From assembly GCA_049454295.1 (NCBI GenBank), contig JBMTYG010000073.1, forward strand, positions 1-15,534: a stretch of 15,534 nt of DNA, read 5' to 3'. This DNA is from UBA7803 sp049454295 (GTDB lineage Bacteria; Pseudomonadota; Gammaproteobacteria; Pseudomonadales; Azotimanducaceae). The position numbers were made by a program, and so were the translations under genes. Below the pieces are notes generated by a model that saw nothing but the letters and a program-made list of their open reading frames with translations, was not told the DNA's origin and made no database searches. Below are positions 7,761 to 15,152 of this stretch, piece by piece; the stretch's first letter is position 1, and every line of letters begins with the position of its first letter.

Positions 7761-9353
7761 ATGAGTGAAGCATCGATGGGTACCGTGGGCAGCGAGCCTC
7801 TGTTTCGCGCAGTGGCGCGCGCGCTGATCTCCGTGTCTGACAAGACGGGTGTCGTTGAGTTGGCGTCAAGTCTTGCGCGCCGTGGCATTGCACTTCTCTC
7901 GACGGGGGGTACCTACCGCGCGCTTCGCGATGCCGGTATCGAAGTGGCTGAAGTCTCGTCTCACACCGGGTCGCCTGAGATCATGGATGGAAGGGTCAAG
8001 ACACTGCACCCCAAAATTCACGGCGGCATCCTTGGGCGGCGGGGCTTGGATGATGAGGTGATGCTGACTCAGGGAATTCCGCCGATCGATCTGGTCGTCG
8101 TCAACCTGTACCCATTTGAGTCGACGGTGGCGCGCCCAGACTGCACCTTTGAAGAGGCCATCGAGAACATCGATATCGGTGGTCCGACGATGGTTCGCGC
8201 TGCGGCGAAGAATCATCGTGATGTCGTTGTGGTCGTCGATCCGTCGGATTACGCGTCGCTGTTGCTCGCTCTCGAGCGGGATGGTGGCACCACACTTGCC
8301 GAGCGGCGCGAGCTCGCACTAAAGGCCTTCCGGCACACCGCTCGTTACGATGCGCTGGTCGCGCGCTACCTGAGCGCCGAGGAGGAGCTACCCGCGTCGC
8401 TCAGTCTCACCTTCGACAAGCTCGCAGACATGCGCTACGGCGAAAATCCGCATCAGGTGGCGGCGTTCTATCGCGAGGTGCAGGTGGGGGGTACACAAAC
8501 CGGTACCATCGCCGCGTTCACGCAGCATCAGGGCAAAGAACTCTCGTACAACAATATCGCTGATACGGATGCCGCGCTTGAGTGCGTCAAGGTGTTCGAT
8601 GCGCCGGCGTGCGTGATCGTGAAGCACGCAAATCCCTGTGGGGTCGCTGAGGGTGCAAATCTGCTCGACGCCTATGCGCGTGCATTTGCTACTGATCCGA
8701 CCTCGGCTTTTGGCGGGATCATCGCATTCAACCGTGACCTGGAGGCTGATGTGCTCGAGGCCGTGCTCGAGCGGCAGTTCGTCGAGGTGGTCATCGCGCC
8801 AGCAGTTTCTCGCGCGGCGATTGAGGTGGCACGACGCAAGAAGAACGTGCGGCTCCTGAGCGTCGGGCCGCTGACGGTGGGGTCTCGCGGGCCCGAATAC
8901 AAGCGCGTTGGCGGTGGGCTCCTCGTGCAGAGCGCGGATGAGGTGTGCCTCGATAGCGCTGCGCTGCGCGTGGTCACGCGGCGAACACCCAGCGAGGCTG
9001 AGATGCGCGATCTCCTCTTCGCCTGGAAGGTCGCCTGGTTTGTAAAGTCGAATGCGATCGTTTATGCCCGTGATGGACGCACGATCGGCGTCGGCGCGGG
9101 TCAGATGAGCCGTGTGGTCAGCGCGCGAATTGCCGGTCTCAAGGCGGAAGAGGCGGGTCTTCCGGTCAGCGGCGCGGCGATGGCGTCGGATGCGTTCTTC
9201 CCGTTCCGGGACGGTATCGATGCTGCGGCTGCCGCAGGCATTGCGGCGGTGATTCAGCCAGGGGGCTCGGTGCGCGATGACGAGGTGATAGCGGCTGCGG
9301 ATGAACATGGTCTGGCCATGGTGTTCACCGGCATTCGGCATTTCCGGCACTGA
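7761..9353 (+). CDS. purH: Bifunctional AICAR formyltransferase / IMP cyclohydrolase
   Basis: PurH performs the last two steps of de novo purine synthesis: formylation of AICAR by 10-formyltetrahydrofolate and ring closure to IMP. The N-terminal cyclohydrolase domain shows ALISVSDKTG, LLSTGGT, GRVKTLHPKIHGGIL and ENIDIGGPTMVRAAAKN. The C-terminal transferase domain shows MRYGENPHQ, the catalytic Lys288-His289 in VKHANPCG, DPTSAFGG, VKSNAIVYA, the motif QPGGSVRD and the end FTGIRHFRH. The length of 530 residues agrees with the 529 of E. coli. I chose ATG 7761 because GGAG lies 8 bases upstream. The in-frame ATG 33 bases earlier has its AGGA only three bases away and adds residues with no family match. 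purD follows 47 bases after the stop, as in the common purHD operon. No PurR-like operator is visible in the spacer. Confidence 0.97.
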   Translation: MSEASMGTVGSEPLFRAVARALISVSDKTGVVELASSLARRGIALLSTGGTYRALRDAGIEVAEVSSHTGSPEIMDGRVKTLHPKIHGGILGRRGLDDEVMLTQGIPPIDLVVVNLYPFESTVARPDCTFEEAIENIDIGGPTMVRAAAKNHRDVVVVVDPSDYASLLLALERDGGTTLAERRELALKAFRHTARYDALVARYLSAEEELPASLSLTFDKLADMRYGENPHQVAAFYREVQVGGTQTGTIAAFTQHQGKELSYNNIADTDAALECVKVFDAPACVIVKHANPCGVAEGANLLDAYARAFATDPTSAFGGIIAFNRDLEADVLEAVLERQFVEVVIAPAVSRAAIEVARRKKNVRLLSVGPLTVGSRGPEYKRVGGGLLVQSADEVCLDSAALRVVTRRTPSEAEMRDLLFAWKVAWFVKSNAIVYARDGRTIGVGAGQMSRVVSARIAGLKAEEAGLPVSGAAMASDAFFPFRDGIDAAAAAGIAAVIQPGGSVRDDEVIAAADEHGLAMVFTGIRHFRH

Positions 9354-9356
9354 TCG

Positions 9357-9383
9357 GTGTCAGGTACCGAGTCGTGTCAGGTA
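9357..9383 (+). repeat. Ten-base direct repeat in the purH-purD spacer
   Basis: GTGTCAGGTA occurs at 9357-9366 and again at 9374-9383, a spacing of 17 bases, between the purH stop and the ribosome binding region of purD. It may be a chance duplication or a binding site pair; nothing else supports a function. Confidence 0.6.
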
Positions 9384-9400
9384 GTGGGAGAAACTTGGGC

Positions 9401-10690
9401 ATGAAAATCCTGATCATCGGCAGCGGCGGGCGCGAACATGCGCTCGCGTGGAAAGCGGCGCAAAGCCGCGGTGTGACGGAAGTGCTGGTCGCACCCGGCA
9501 ACGCCGGTACCGCGCGCGAGCCGCGCTGTCGCAATGTCGAGGTGGCGGCGGAGGACCTCGAGGCGCTTGCGGCCCTCGCAGAACGGGAACAGGTTGCGCT
9601 GACGATCGTGGGACCCGAAGTGCCGCTTGTGGCGGGGATTCGCGATCTCTTCGACCGCAGGGGGCTCGCCTGTTTCGGCCCCAGTCAGGCTGCCGCCCAG
9701 CTCGAAGGTTCGAAAGCATTTACCAAAGATTTTCTCGCGCGCCACGGCATTCCGACCGCGGCATATGCCAGTTTCTCCGATCTCGCGGCGGCTGAAGACT
9801 ACATTCGGGCCCGCGGCGCGCCGATTGTCGTTAAGGCGGATGGTCTTGCCGCCGGTAAGGGCGTCGTGGTGGCGCATTCGGAAGCAGAAGCCCTCGAGGC
9901 TGTCCGCGCCATGCTGGGCAGCGGCACGTTCGGCGCAGCGGGTCGCAAGGTCGTCATCGAAGAATTTCTCGTGGGCGAAGAAGCCAGTTTTATTTGTCTG
10001 TGCGATGGGGTTCATGCGCTGCCCTTTGCGAGCTCGCAGGACCACAAGACGCGCGACGAGGGTGATTGCGGACCCAACACCGGTGGCATGGGCGCGTACT
10101 CACCCGCCCCGGTGGTCACACCCGCGGTGCATGCGCGGGTGCTGCGAGAGGTGATAGAACCCACGCTCGCCGGTATGGCGGCAGACGGGCACCCTTATGT
10201 CGGGTTTCTGTATGCCGGACTCATGATCGCGCCGGACGGCGCGCCGCGGGTGATCGAATTCAACTGCCGCTTTGGCGATCCAGAGGCTCAGCCAGTGATG
10301 ATGCGACTGCGGTCGGATCTGGTTGGCGCCTGTCAGGCGGCGCTCGCGGGTACCCTGGATCAGCTGATGCTTGAGTGGGATCCTCGTGTCGCGCTCGGTG
10401 TGGTGATGGCGGCAGGGGGCTATCCAGAGAGTTACGACAAGGGCGATCCTATTCAAGGCCTCGATCGCGCGCCCTTGGAGGATGTTCGTGTGTTCCATGC
10501 AGGAACCCGACTGGACGGTGATCGGGTAGTCACGAACGGGGGGCGTGTGCTTTGTGTGGTGGGGCTCGGCGAGGATGCTGCGAGCGCACAGCGCCGCGCC
10601 TATGCGGGTGTCGATGGCATCCGCTGGCGCAATGTCTATTTTCGTCGCGATATTGGTCACCGCGCCGTCGCGCGGGAGCAAGCGAACTAG
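9401..10690 (+). CDS. purD: Phosphoribosylamine-glycine ligase (GAR synthetase)
   Basis: PurD joins glycine to phosphoribosylamine with ATP, the second step of de novo purine synthesis. The protein has 429 residues, as in E. coli. The N-terminal domain opens with MKILIIGSGGREHALAWK. The ATP-grasp domain contains FGPSQAAAQLEGSKAFTK, VVKADGLAAGKGVVVA, IEEFLVGEEASF, QDHKTRDEGDCGPNTGGMGA and EFNCRFGDPEAQPVM, so nucleotide and metal sites are complete. I chose ATG 9401, with GGGAG 10 bases before it. A GTG nine codons upstream would only add a non-conserved lead. It forms an operon with purH. The downstream spacer of 156 bases suggests the operon may end here or that the next gene has its own promoter. 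Confidence 0.97.
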   Translation: MKILIIGSGGREHALAWKAAQSRGVTEVLVAPGNAGTAREPRCRNVEVAAEDLEALAALAEREQVALTIVGPEVPLVAGIRDLFDRRGLACFGPSQAAAQLEGSKAFTKDFLARHGIPTAAYASFSDLAAAEDYIRARGAPIVVKADGLAAGKGVVVAHSEAEALEAVRAMLGSGTFGAAGRKVVIEEFLVGEEASFICLCDGVHALPFASSQDHKTRDEGDCGPNTGGMGAYSPAPVVTPAVHARVLREVIEPTLAGMAADGHPYVGFLYAGLMIAPDGAPRVIEFNCRFGDPEAQPVMMRLRSDLVGACQAALAGTLDQLMLEWDPRVALGVVMAAGGYPESYDKGDPIQGLDRAPLEDVRVFHAGTRLDGDRVVTNGGRVLCVVGLGEDAASAQRRAYAGVDGIRWRNVYFRRDIGHRAVAREQAN

Positions 10691-10846
10691 ACGCTCGCGC
10701 GCGGTTCGCACCAGCGCTGGTCGTCGATTGGAGGATGGCAGAGAATGGCGCGGGCATGCTCGGCAGAGCAGCAATCGGCGCGCGTCGGTTGGGTGTGATA
10801 CGAAGATGCCCGAAGTCTTGGGGGCAGGGAACAGGAGGCAGGTACC
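10691..10846 (+). other. Spacer after purD with a 12-base palindrome
   Basis: This 156-base spacer holds a perfect palindrome, ACCAGCGCTGGT (10710-10721), 19 bases after the purD stop. It could be the stem of a small hairpin or an operator half-site pair. No T-run follows it. GGAGG at 10836-10840 region serves the GTG start at 10847. I see no convincing -35/-10 pair. Short frames inside it are judged not real. Confidence 0.4.
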
Positions 10847-11179
10847 GTGAATGACGCGGGCGGGTTTAAGGATGTGAAGGTCTGGATTCTGCTGGTCCTC
10901 GGCGTCGCCGCCGCGGTTCTGCTCACGCTCAACATCTCACTGTCGAGTGCTAACCGTGCGCGTCTCGCGGAAGTGACCGAGCGCCAAGCGTTTATTAACG
11001 ACACCATTCGATTGAGCTCCTTCAGCACCCAGTTCATCCAGTCGCTTGCGACTGTCTCCGCGAATACGGGTGATCAGGCGCTGCGGGATGTGCTTGCCAA
11101 GCACGGAGTCACGTTCGAGGTGCAGCCCGCCGCGACGCCGGAAACGAACGCGACAGATCAAGCGGAGGCGAAGCCATGA
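10847..11179 (+). CDS. Small single-span membrane protein of unknown function (first of a pair)
   Basis: I do not recognise a named family. The 110-residue product has a short polar N-terminus, one membrane span at about residues 11-31 (VWILLVLGVAAAVLLTLNIS) and then a helical, charged stretch (SSANRARLAEVTERQAFINDTI). It ends in a small conserved-looking unit, LRDVLAKHGVTF, and an Ala/Pro/Thr-rich tail. The helix after the span could form a coiled coil. It starts with GTG, preceded by a good GGAGG. Its stop overlaps the start of the next gene by four bases (ATGA), so the two are translated together. The last third resembles that of the next protein, which suggests an old duplication. A bitopic membrane partner complex is a guess from topology only. 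Confidence 0.75.
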   Translation: MNDAGGFKDVKVWILLVLGVAAAVLLTLNISLSSANRARLAEVTERQAFINDTIRLSSFSTQFIQSLATVSANTGDQALRDVLAKHGVTFEVQPAATPETNATDQAEAKP

Positions 11180-11511
11180 GCCGTCCCGAGAACGCTGGAA
11201 TGTCCTGGGGTGCCTTTGCCGTCATCCTGCTGCTTGCAGGCACCTATGTCGCCCAGCTGTCCTTCACGCAGACTCAGCTGCGTAACGAGAGCGCCCAGAT
11301 CGAGATGCAGTTCGAGCAGCAGGTAAGCCAGAAAGAAAGCGCGGAGAAACTGCGCACCCAGCTTGAGGGCATCGCAGCGGATGTCGCGGCGCTGGCGGAC
11401 GCGGGCAACGCCAACGCCGCGCAGATTCGCGACCAGCTTGAGGCGCAGGGCATCACTTTGCGCAACGTTACCCCCTCCCGGGCAACCACCCAGGCACCGA
11501 CAAAGGACTGA
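11176..11511 (+). CDS. Small single-span membrane protein with coiled-coil region (second of a pair)
   Basis: This 111-residue protein also belongs to no family I can name. One membrane span lies at about residues 10-30 (WGAFAVILLLAGTYVAQLSF). It is followed by a long heptad-like helix rich in Gln, Glu and Ala (about 31-90) that should form a coiled coil, then the unit IRDQLEAQGITL and a Thr/Pro tail. That unit lines up with LRDVLAKHGVTF of the upstream protein, at the same distance from the end. The four-base ATGA overlap with that gene implies coupled translation and a shared role. Ten bases separate it from the DUF1993 gene, so the run 10847 to 12678 may be one transcript with coq7. Function unknown. 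Confidence 0.75.
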   Translation: MSRPENAGMSWGAFAVILLLAGTYVAQLSFTQTQLRNESAQIEMQFEQQVSQKESAEKLRTQLEGIAADVAALADAGNANAAQIRDQLEAQGITLRNVTPSRATTQAPTKD

Positions 11512-11521
11512 GGAAAATCCC

Positions 11522-12040
11522 ATGGCTATCGCGTTCTACGACATCAGCGTTCTGCCGTTTCGCCAAGTACTCGCGGGCGTATCCGGATTTCTCGAAAAGG
11601 GGCGCAACCACTGTGCCACGTCGGGTATTGATCTTGATGGCGTAGTCACCTCGCGGCTGGCGCCGGACATGTTCCCGTTTCGGTTCCAGGTTGCCGCGGT
11701 CGCTCATCATTCGCTTGGCGCGCTGCGTGGCGTTGAAGCGGGCGTGTTTGGTCCGCCTACGGTCCCGGAGCTGGATTATGCCGGTCTCCAGGCGCTCATT
11801 GCCGAAGCCCAGGCCGGGCTAGCGGCGGTCACGCCGGAGGCGGTTAACGCGCTTGAAGGTCGGGAGGTTGAGTTTCGTCTCGGCACGAGCCGAATTCCCT
11901 TTGTCGCCGAACATTTCATTTTGTCATTCTCTTTGCCGAACTTGCATTTTCATGCCACGACGGCGTATGACCTCCTGCGCCAGCAGGGCGTTCCTCTCGG
12001 CAAGCGCGATTATCTCGCGCAGTTACGCATCAAGAGCTGA
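11522..12040 (+). CDS. DUF1993 family protein
   Basis: The 172-residue protein fits the DUF1993 family, a helical-bundle group of unknown function that resembles the DinB-like fold. Recognisable features are the opening FYDISVLPFRQVLAGVSGFLEKG, the segment RLAPDMFPFRFQV, the stretch GREVEFRLG and the end LPNLHFHATTAYDLLRQQGV followed by PLGKRDYL. The His pair in LHFHATTAYD near the C-terminus is typical of the group, and metal binding is possible but not shown. The start is ATG 11522, with GAGG upstream in a good position (GAGGAAAATCCC). The frame extends further 5', but that part overlaps the upstream gene and has no family match. It sits 11 bases before coq7. There is no known link between DUF1993 and ubiquinone synthesis. 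Confidence 0.88.
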   Translation: MAIAFYDISVLPFRQVLAGVSGFLEKGRNHCATSGIDLDGVVTSRLAPDMFPFRFQVAAVAHHSLGALRGVEAGVFGPPTVPELDYAGLQALIAEAQAGLAAVTPEAVNALEGREVEFRLGTSRIPFVAEHFILSFSLPNLHFHATTAYDLLRQQGVPLGKRDYLAQLRIKS

Positions 12041-12051
12041 GAGGCGCTGCC

Positions 12052-12678
12052 ATGGCGGTTGTCGATGCGCTGATCGGTCAGGTAGATCGCGCCCTGAGGA
12101 CGCTTGCAGGCGTGCACGGAGCGGTTCGACCCAATCCGGCGGACGATGTCTGCGAGGGAGCCCTGGATGCGGCAGGTACGCGGCACGCGGCGGGGCTCAT
12201 GCGCGTCAACCACACGGGCGAGATCTGCGCTCAGGCGCTCTATGAAGGACAGGCACTACTTGCGCGCGATGCGGCGACGCGGGCATCGCTTCGCGCCTCG
12301 GCGCGCGAGGAAGCTGACCACCTCGCGTGGTGTGAGACGCGCCTGGAAGAACTCGGCAGTCAGCCAAGCCTCTTGAATCCCGCGTTCTATGCAACGTCCT
12401 TCGTGCTCGGCGCTGCCACCGCGCTCATGGGCGATCGAGTGAGCCTTGGCTTCGTGGAAGCAACCGAAGATCAGGTGTGTCGCCATATTGATGAGCATTT
12501 GGATGCGCTGCCCCCTGACGATGAACGCAGTCGCGAGATCCTGAAGCACATGCGCGGGGATGAAGCGCGCCATGGTGCCGAGGCGCTCGCACGCGGCGGG
12601 GTCGCGTTCCCGGCGCCGTTGCGTGCGCTTATGCGTCTTGCGTCCCGGGTGATGACTGAGACCACCTATCGCGTTTGA
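12052..12678 (+). CDS. coq7: 2-polyprenyl-3-methyl-6-methoxy-1,4-benzoquinone monooxygenase (Coq7 type)
   Basis: This di-iron enzyme carries out the C6 hydroxylation late in ubiquinone synthesis, at the inner face of the inner membrane, and needs oxygen. All six iron ligands are in place with the spacing of the Pseudomonas enzyme: Glu57 (NHTGEICAQALYEGQ), Glu87 and His90 (EEADHLAWCE), Glu139 (EATEDQVCRHIDEHL), Glu171 and His174 (DEARHG). The protein has 208 residues and ends in VMTETTYRV like its relatives. It replaces the flavin enzyme UbiF used by E. coli, and implies an aerobic, ubiquinone-making cell. AGAGG lies about 8 bases before the ATG. Its 3' end overlaps the convergent VOC gene by 13 bases. 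In Pseudomonas the speD gene is next to it, and here it is not. Confidence 0.96.
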   Translation: MAVVDALIGQVDRALRTLAGVHGAVRPNPADDVCEGALDAAGTRHAAGLMRVNHTGEICAQALYEGQALLARDAATRASLRASAREEADHLAWCETRLEELGSQPSLLNPAFYATSFVLGAATALMGDRVSLGFVEATEDQVCRHIDEHLDALPPDDERSREILKHMRGDEARHGAEALARGGVAFPAPLRALMRLASRVMTETTYRV

Positions 12679-13079
12679 CCGGTCCCGACGAGGGGCGGAT
12701 GGAAGATGAACTGCACGGTTGTGCCTTCCGGCGCGCGGCAGTAGAAACTTCTTGCGCCATCCCGATGTGTCTTCGGTGCCTGCAGAATGGGCACCTCATG
12801 GGCATTGAGATAGTCGTGCCAGGTGTCCACGTGTTCCATTCGATCCAGGAGGAAGCCGACGTGGTCGAGCCGCTGGACGCCCTCAGCGGGCGCGCCCTGG
12901 TGCAGCGCAAGATTGTCGTTGCCGGAGGTCAGATACCAGTTGTCGGGATCCGGATTCCACTCGACGCTCATGCCGAGCAGATCGCGGTAGAAGGCGAGGC
13001 TCGCGTTTAGATCCGGCGCAAAGAGCGCCACGTGGCGCAAACCGGTATGGGCCGGTGGGCGAGCGGTGGCTGCAGACAT
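12666..13079 (-). CDS. VOC-fold (glyoxalase / dioxygenase superfamily) protein
   Basis: The 137-residue protein has the paired beta-alpha-beta-beta-beta layout of the vicinal-oxygen-chelate superfamily. The first half opens with LRHVALFAPDLNASLAFYRDLLGM and the second with RLDHVGFLLDRME, ending in RAPEGTTVQFIFHP. Candidate metal ligands are His16, His60 and His73. The usual last ligand is Glu, and here the matching residue is Gln123, so metal binding or catalysis cannot be assumed. The substrate is unknown. The start at 13079 has GGAG 7 bases upstream. An in-frame ATG at 13115 would overlap osmC and has only a weak site. It lies 25 bases downstream of osmC on the same strand, so the two probably form an operon, facing coq7 tail to tail. 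Confidence 0.88.
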   Translation of the reverse strand: MSAATARPPAHTGLRHVALFAPDLNASLAFYRDLLGMSVEWNPDPDNWYLTSGNDNLALHQGAPAEGVQRLDHVGFLLDRMEHVDTWHDYLNAHEVPILQAPKTHRDGARSFYCRAPEGTTVQFIFHPPLVGTGQTR

Positions 13080-13104
13080 GTCATGGCTCCGTCTGATGTC
13101 GCTC

Positions 13105-13527
13105 TCAGTCGCCATCGATAATCTCGAAATCGTGGGTGATACTCACACCGCCTCGCCCGAGCATGATCGAGGCGGAGCAGTACTTGTCTGCAGAAAGGGA
13201 GACAGCTCGTGCGACTCGCGCAGGATCCAGATGTCGACCGCGGACCTTGAAGTGCACGTGAATTCGGGTGAAGACTTTGGGCTCAGTCTCGGCACGCTCC
13301 GCCTCCAACTCCGTCGTGCAGCCGCGCACGTCCTGGCGCGATTTCTGCAGAATTGTCACGACATCATAGGACGCACAGCCACCCAGCCCCATGAGCACGA
13401 GTTCCATGGGGCGTGCGCCGCGGCCTTGGCCACCGGCATCGACCGGTCCGTCCATTGGGACTTCGGCGCCGGAGTCGGCGACCGCGCGAAAGTGGACATG
13501 ATCGATCCAGTTTACTGTTGCTCGCAT
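13105..13527 (-). CDS. OsmC family protein (YhfA type)
   Basis: OsmC-fold proteins are dimeric, and studied members reduce organic hydroperoxides with two cysteines. Both are here: Cys51 in MGLGGCASYDVV and Cys117 in SADKYCSASIML, the second on a helix as in the family. The 140 residues resemble the YhfA branch found beside crp in many gammaproteobacteria. That branch has no settled role, so peroxidase activity is inferred from the cysteines. The start ATG at 13527 has only a weak upstream site. The gene diverges from crp across 77 bases and is followed by the VOC gene. A crp-osmC neighbour pair matches the Pseudomonas order. Confidence 0.92.
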   Translation of the reverse strand: MRATVNWIDHVHFRAVADSGAEVPMDGPVDAGGQGRGARPMELVLMGLGGCASYDVVTILQKSRQDVRGCTTELEAERAETEPKVFTRIHVHFKVRGRHLDPARVARAVSLSADKYCSASIMLGRGGVSITHDFEIIDGD

Positions 13528-13604
13528 GAGTCACTTGCACATCCAATGGGCAGTGCGCATCTTATCCCTGATCGGTATCACCTTGGAGCGGAGGTCCTCG
13601 AGCC
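13528..13604. promoter_or_regulatory. Divergent spacer between osmC and crp
   Basis: Only 77 bases serve both start regions. I looked for the CRP site TGTGA-N6-TCACA, which would suggest autoregulation, and found no good match. A weak dyad, TGAT-CGGT-ATCA, lies at about 13569-13580. GGAGG at 13590-13594 is the crp ribosome binding site, 10 bases before the TTG. No convincing promoter boxes are visible. Confidence 0.35.
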
Positions 13605-14327
13605 TTGACCAAATCGACCCAGAGCGACGGCGCGGCGCCCGCGCCCAAAGCAGCCAACACCCGTGCGGCAAACCGCAATCTCGTGGCCCGCGGGTTCCAA
13701 CCGCCCACCGCGGAGGCACAGGTGCATATGGACGCCTTCTTGGCGGCCGCTCATCGCCGCCGCTATCCGTCGCGCAGCACGGTCATTTATGCCGGCGAAA
13801 AATCGGATTCCATGTTCCTGATCCTGAAAGGGACGGTGACGGTGCTGGTCGAGGATGACGCCGGGCGCGAAATTATCGTGGCTTATCTCAATAATGGCGA
13901 TTTCTTTGGTGAGATTGCCCTGTTTGCGGAGGAGCGCCCGCGGTCGGCCTGGGTCAAGGCCAAAACCGAGTGCGAAGTTGCGGAACTCTCCTACATGCGT
14001 TTCAAGGAGCTCGCGGAAACACACATCCAGCTGCTCTACATGTTGGGTCGACAGATGGCCGATCGGCTCAACCGCACCACACAAAAGGTGAGTGATCTGG
14101 CTTTTCTCGATGTCACGGGAAGGGTCGCGCGCACACTGCTGGATCTCACGCGTCAACCCGATGCGATGACGCATCCTGATGGCATGCAGATCCGCATCAC
14201 CCGTCAGGAGATTGGGCGCATCGTCGGCTGCTCGCGTGAGATGGTGGGACGCGTGCTCAAGAGCCTCGTTGATCAGGGGCTACTGTCGGTCAAGGGCAAG
14301 ACCATGGTGGTGTACGGCACGCGCTGA
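13605..14327 (+). CDS. crp: cAMP receptor protein (CRP/Vfr type transcription factor)
   Basis: This global regulator binds cAMP and activates or represses promoters. Residues 50-240 follow E. coli CRP and Pseudomonas Vfr very closely. The cyclic-nucleotide pocket has Gly102-Glu103 (FFGEIALF) and Arg113-Ser114 (RSAWVKAKT), matching E. coli Gly71, Glu72, Arg82 and Ser83. The C helix has RLNRTTQKVSDLAFLDVTGR, with Thr where E. coli has Ser128, as in Vfr. The recognition helix RQEIGRIVGCSREMVGR keeps the DNA-contact Arg and Glu. The gene starts at TTG 13605, with GGAGG 10 bases upstream. That gives 240 residues, about 30 more than E. coli CRP, with an Ala/Asn-rich lead. ATG 13728 (residue 42) also has GGAGG at 11 bases and would give a protein starting close to the first beta strand, so the true start needs proof. 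Confidence 0.96.
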   Translation: MTKSTQSDGAAPAPKAANTRAANRNLVARGFQPPTAEAQVHMDAFLAAAHRRRYPSRSTVIYAGEKSDSMFLILKGTVTVLVEDDAGREIIVAYLNNGDFFGEIALFAEERPRSAWVKAKTECEVAELSYMRFKELAETHIQLLYMLGRQMADRLNRTTQKVSDLAFLDVTGRVARTLLDLTRQPDAMTHPDGMQIRITRQEIGRIVGCSREMVGRVLKSLVDQGLLSVKGKTMVVYGTR

Positions 14328-14342
14328 GCGTCCCGCCTACGT

Positions 14343-15152
14343 TCAGTCTGTGCTGCCGGCGTCTGGAAATAGGTGAGCGAGGGCCCGCCCCGGGTCCGGG
14401 GCGCGCATGAAAGCTTCTCCCACGAGGAAGGCATTGACCGCGCGGCTGCGCATGCCGGCGATGTCGTCGGCAGTGTTGATGCCGCTTTCAGTGACGAGCA
14501 ACACGCCATCAGGAACCCGAGACAGCAGATCCCACGTGGTCTCGAGGCGAGTGGTAAAGGTTTTCAGGTCGCGGTTGTTGATCCCGACGAGATCAGGCGC
14601 CAGGCTGAGGGCGGCCTCGAGCTCGTTGCCGTCATGCACCTCGATGAGAATATCGAGCCCGAGCGAACGACCAAGCCAATACAGTTCGGTCAGCTGCATG
14701 ATGTCGAGCGCGGAGACGATCAGCAGCATGCAGTCGGCGCCCAGCGCGCGCGTCTCGTAGACCTGCCACGGGTCCACGACGAAATCCTTGCGCAGCACTG
14801 GCAGGCTCACGGCGGTGCGGACCGCGATCAGGTAGTCGTCCGATCCGGCGAAAAAATCGACGTCGGTCAAGACCGAGAGACAGGCAGCTCCATGCGCCGC
14901 GTAGCTGCGGGCGATCTCCACCGGCGCAAAATCGGGGCGTATCACCCCCTTGCTTGGCGAAGCTTTCTTGATCTCGGCAATGACCGCCGGCCGTCCGACG
15001 GCGATACGCTTGGCAAGCGCCTCGCGAAAGCCGCGGGTGGGCGCTGCGTCTGCCGCGGCGGCGGAGACATCGGCGAGGGAGCGAAGCGCACGACGGGCGG
15101 CGACCTCTTCGCGTTTACGCGCGACGATTCGGTCGAGAATCGTCCCACTCAT
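14343..15152 (-). CDS. trpC: Indole-3-glycerol phosphate synthase
   Basis: TrpC closes the indole ring in tryptophan synthesis, turning CdRP into indole-3-glycerol phosphate. The 269-residue TIM barrel has the key residues Glu60 and Lys62 (AEIKKASPSKG), Lys122 (LRKDFVVDPWQVYE) and Glu171 (LIEVHD). GINNRDLKTF and the phosphate-binding TESGI follow. It is a single-domain enzyme; in E. coli TrpC is fused to TrpF, and no TrpF part is present here. The start ATG overlaps the trpD stop by four bases (ATGA), so trpD and trpC are translated as a pair. The 3' end meets crp tail to tail with a 15-base gap and no visible terminator hairpin. Confidence 0.97.
   Translation of the reverse strand: MSGTILDRIVARKREEVAARRALRSLADVSAAAADAAPTRGFREALAKRIAVGRPAVIAEIKKASPSKGVIRPDFAPVEIARSYAAHGAACLSVLTDVDFFAGSDDYLIAVRTAVSLPVLRKDFVVDPWQVYETRALGADCMLLIVSALDIMQLTELYWLGRSLGLDILIEVHDGNELEAALSLAPDLVGINNRDLKTFTTRLETTWDLLSRVPDGVLLVTESGINTADDIAGMRSRAVNAFLVGEAFMRAPDPGRALAHLFPDAGSTD

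Noticed and set aside
8388..9350. 320-codon minus-strand frame opposite purH
   Set aside because: Antisense frame in GC-rich DNA; purH on the plus strand has full family conservation and the antisense product is Arg/His-rich with no recognisable motif.
10745..10798. 17-codon frame with GGAGG 10 bases upstream in the spacer before the small membrane genes
   Set aside because: Too short and featureless to support; a leader peptide would need a clear attenuator, which I do not see.
13528..13604. Possible CRP site for crp autoregulation
   Set aside because: No TGTGA-N6-TCACA-like sequence is present; the nearby TGAT...ATCA dyad is too weak.
14328..14342. Shared terminator between convergent crp and trpC
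   Set aside because: Only 15 bases, with a 4-pair stem at most and no T-runs.
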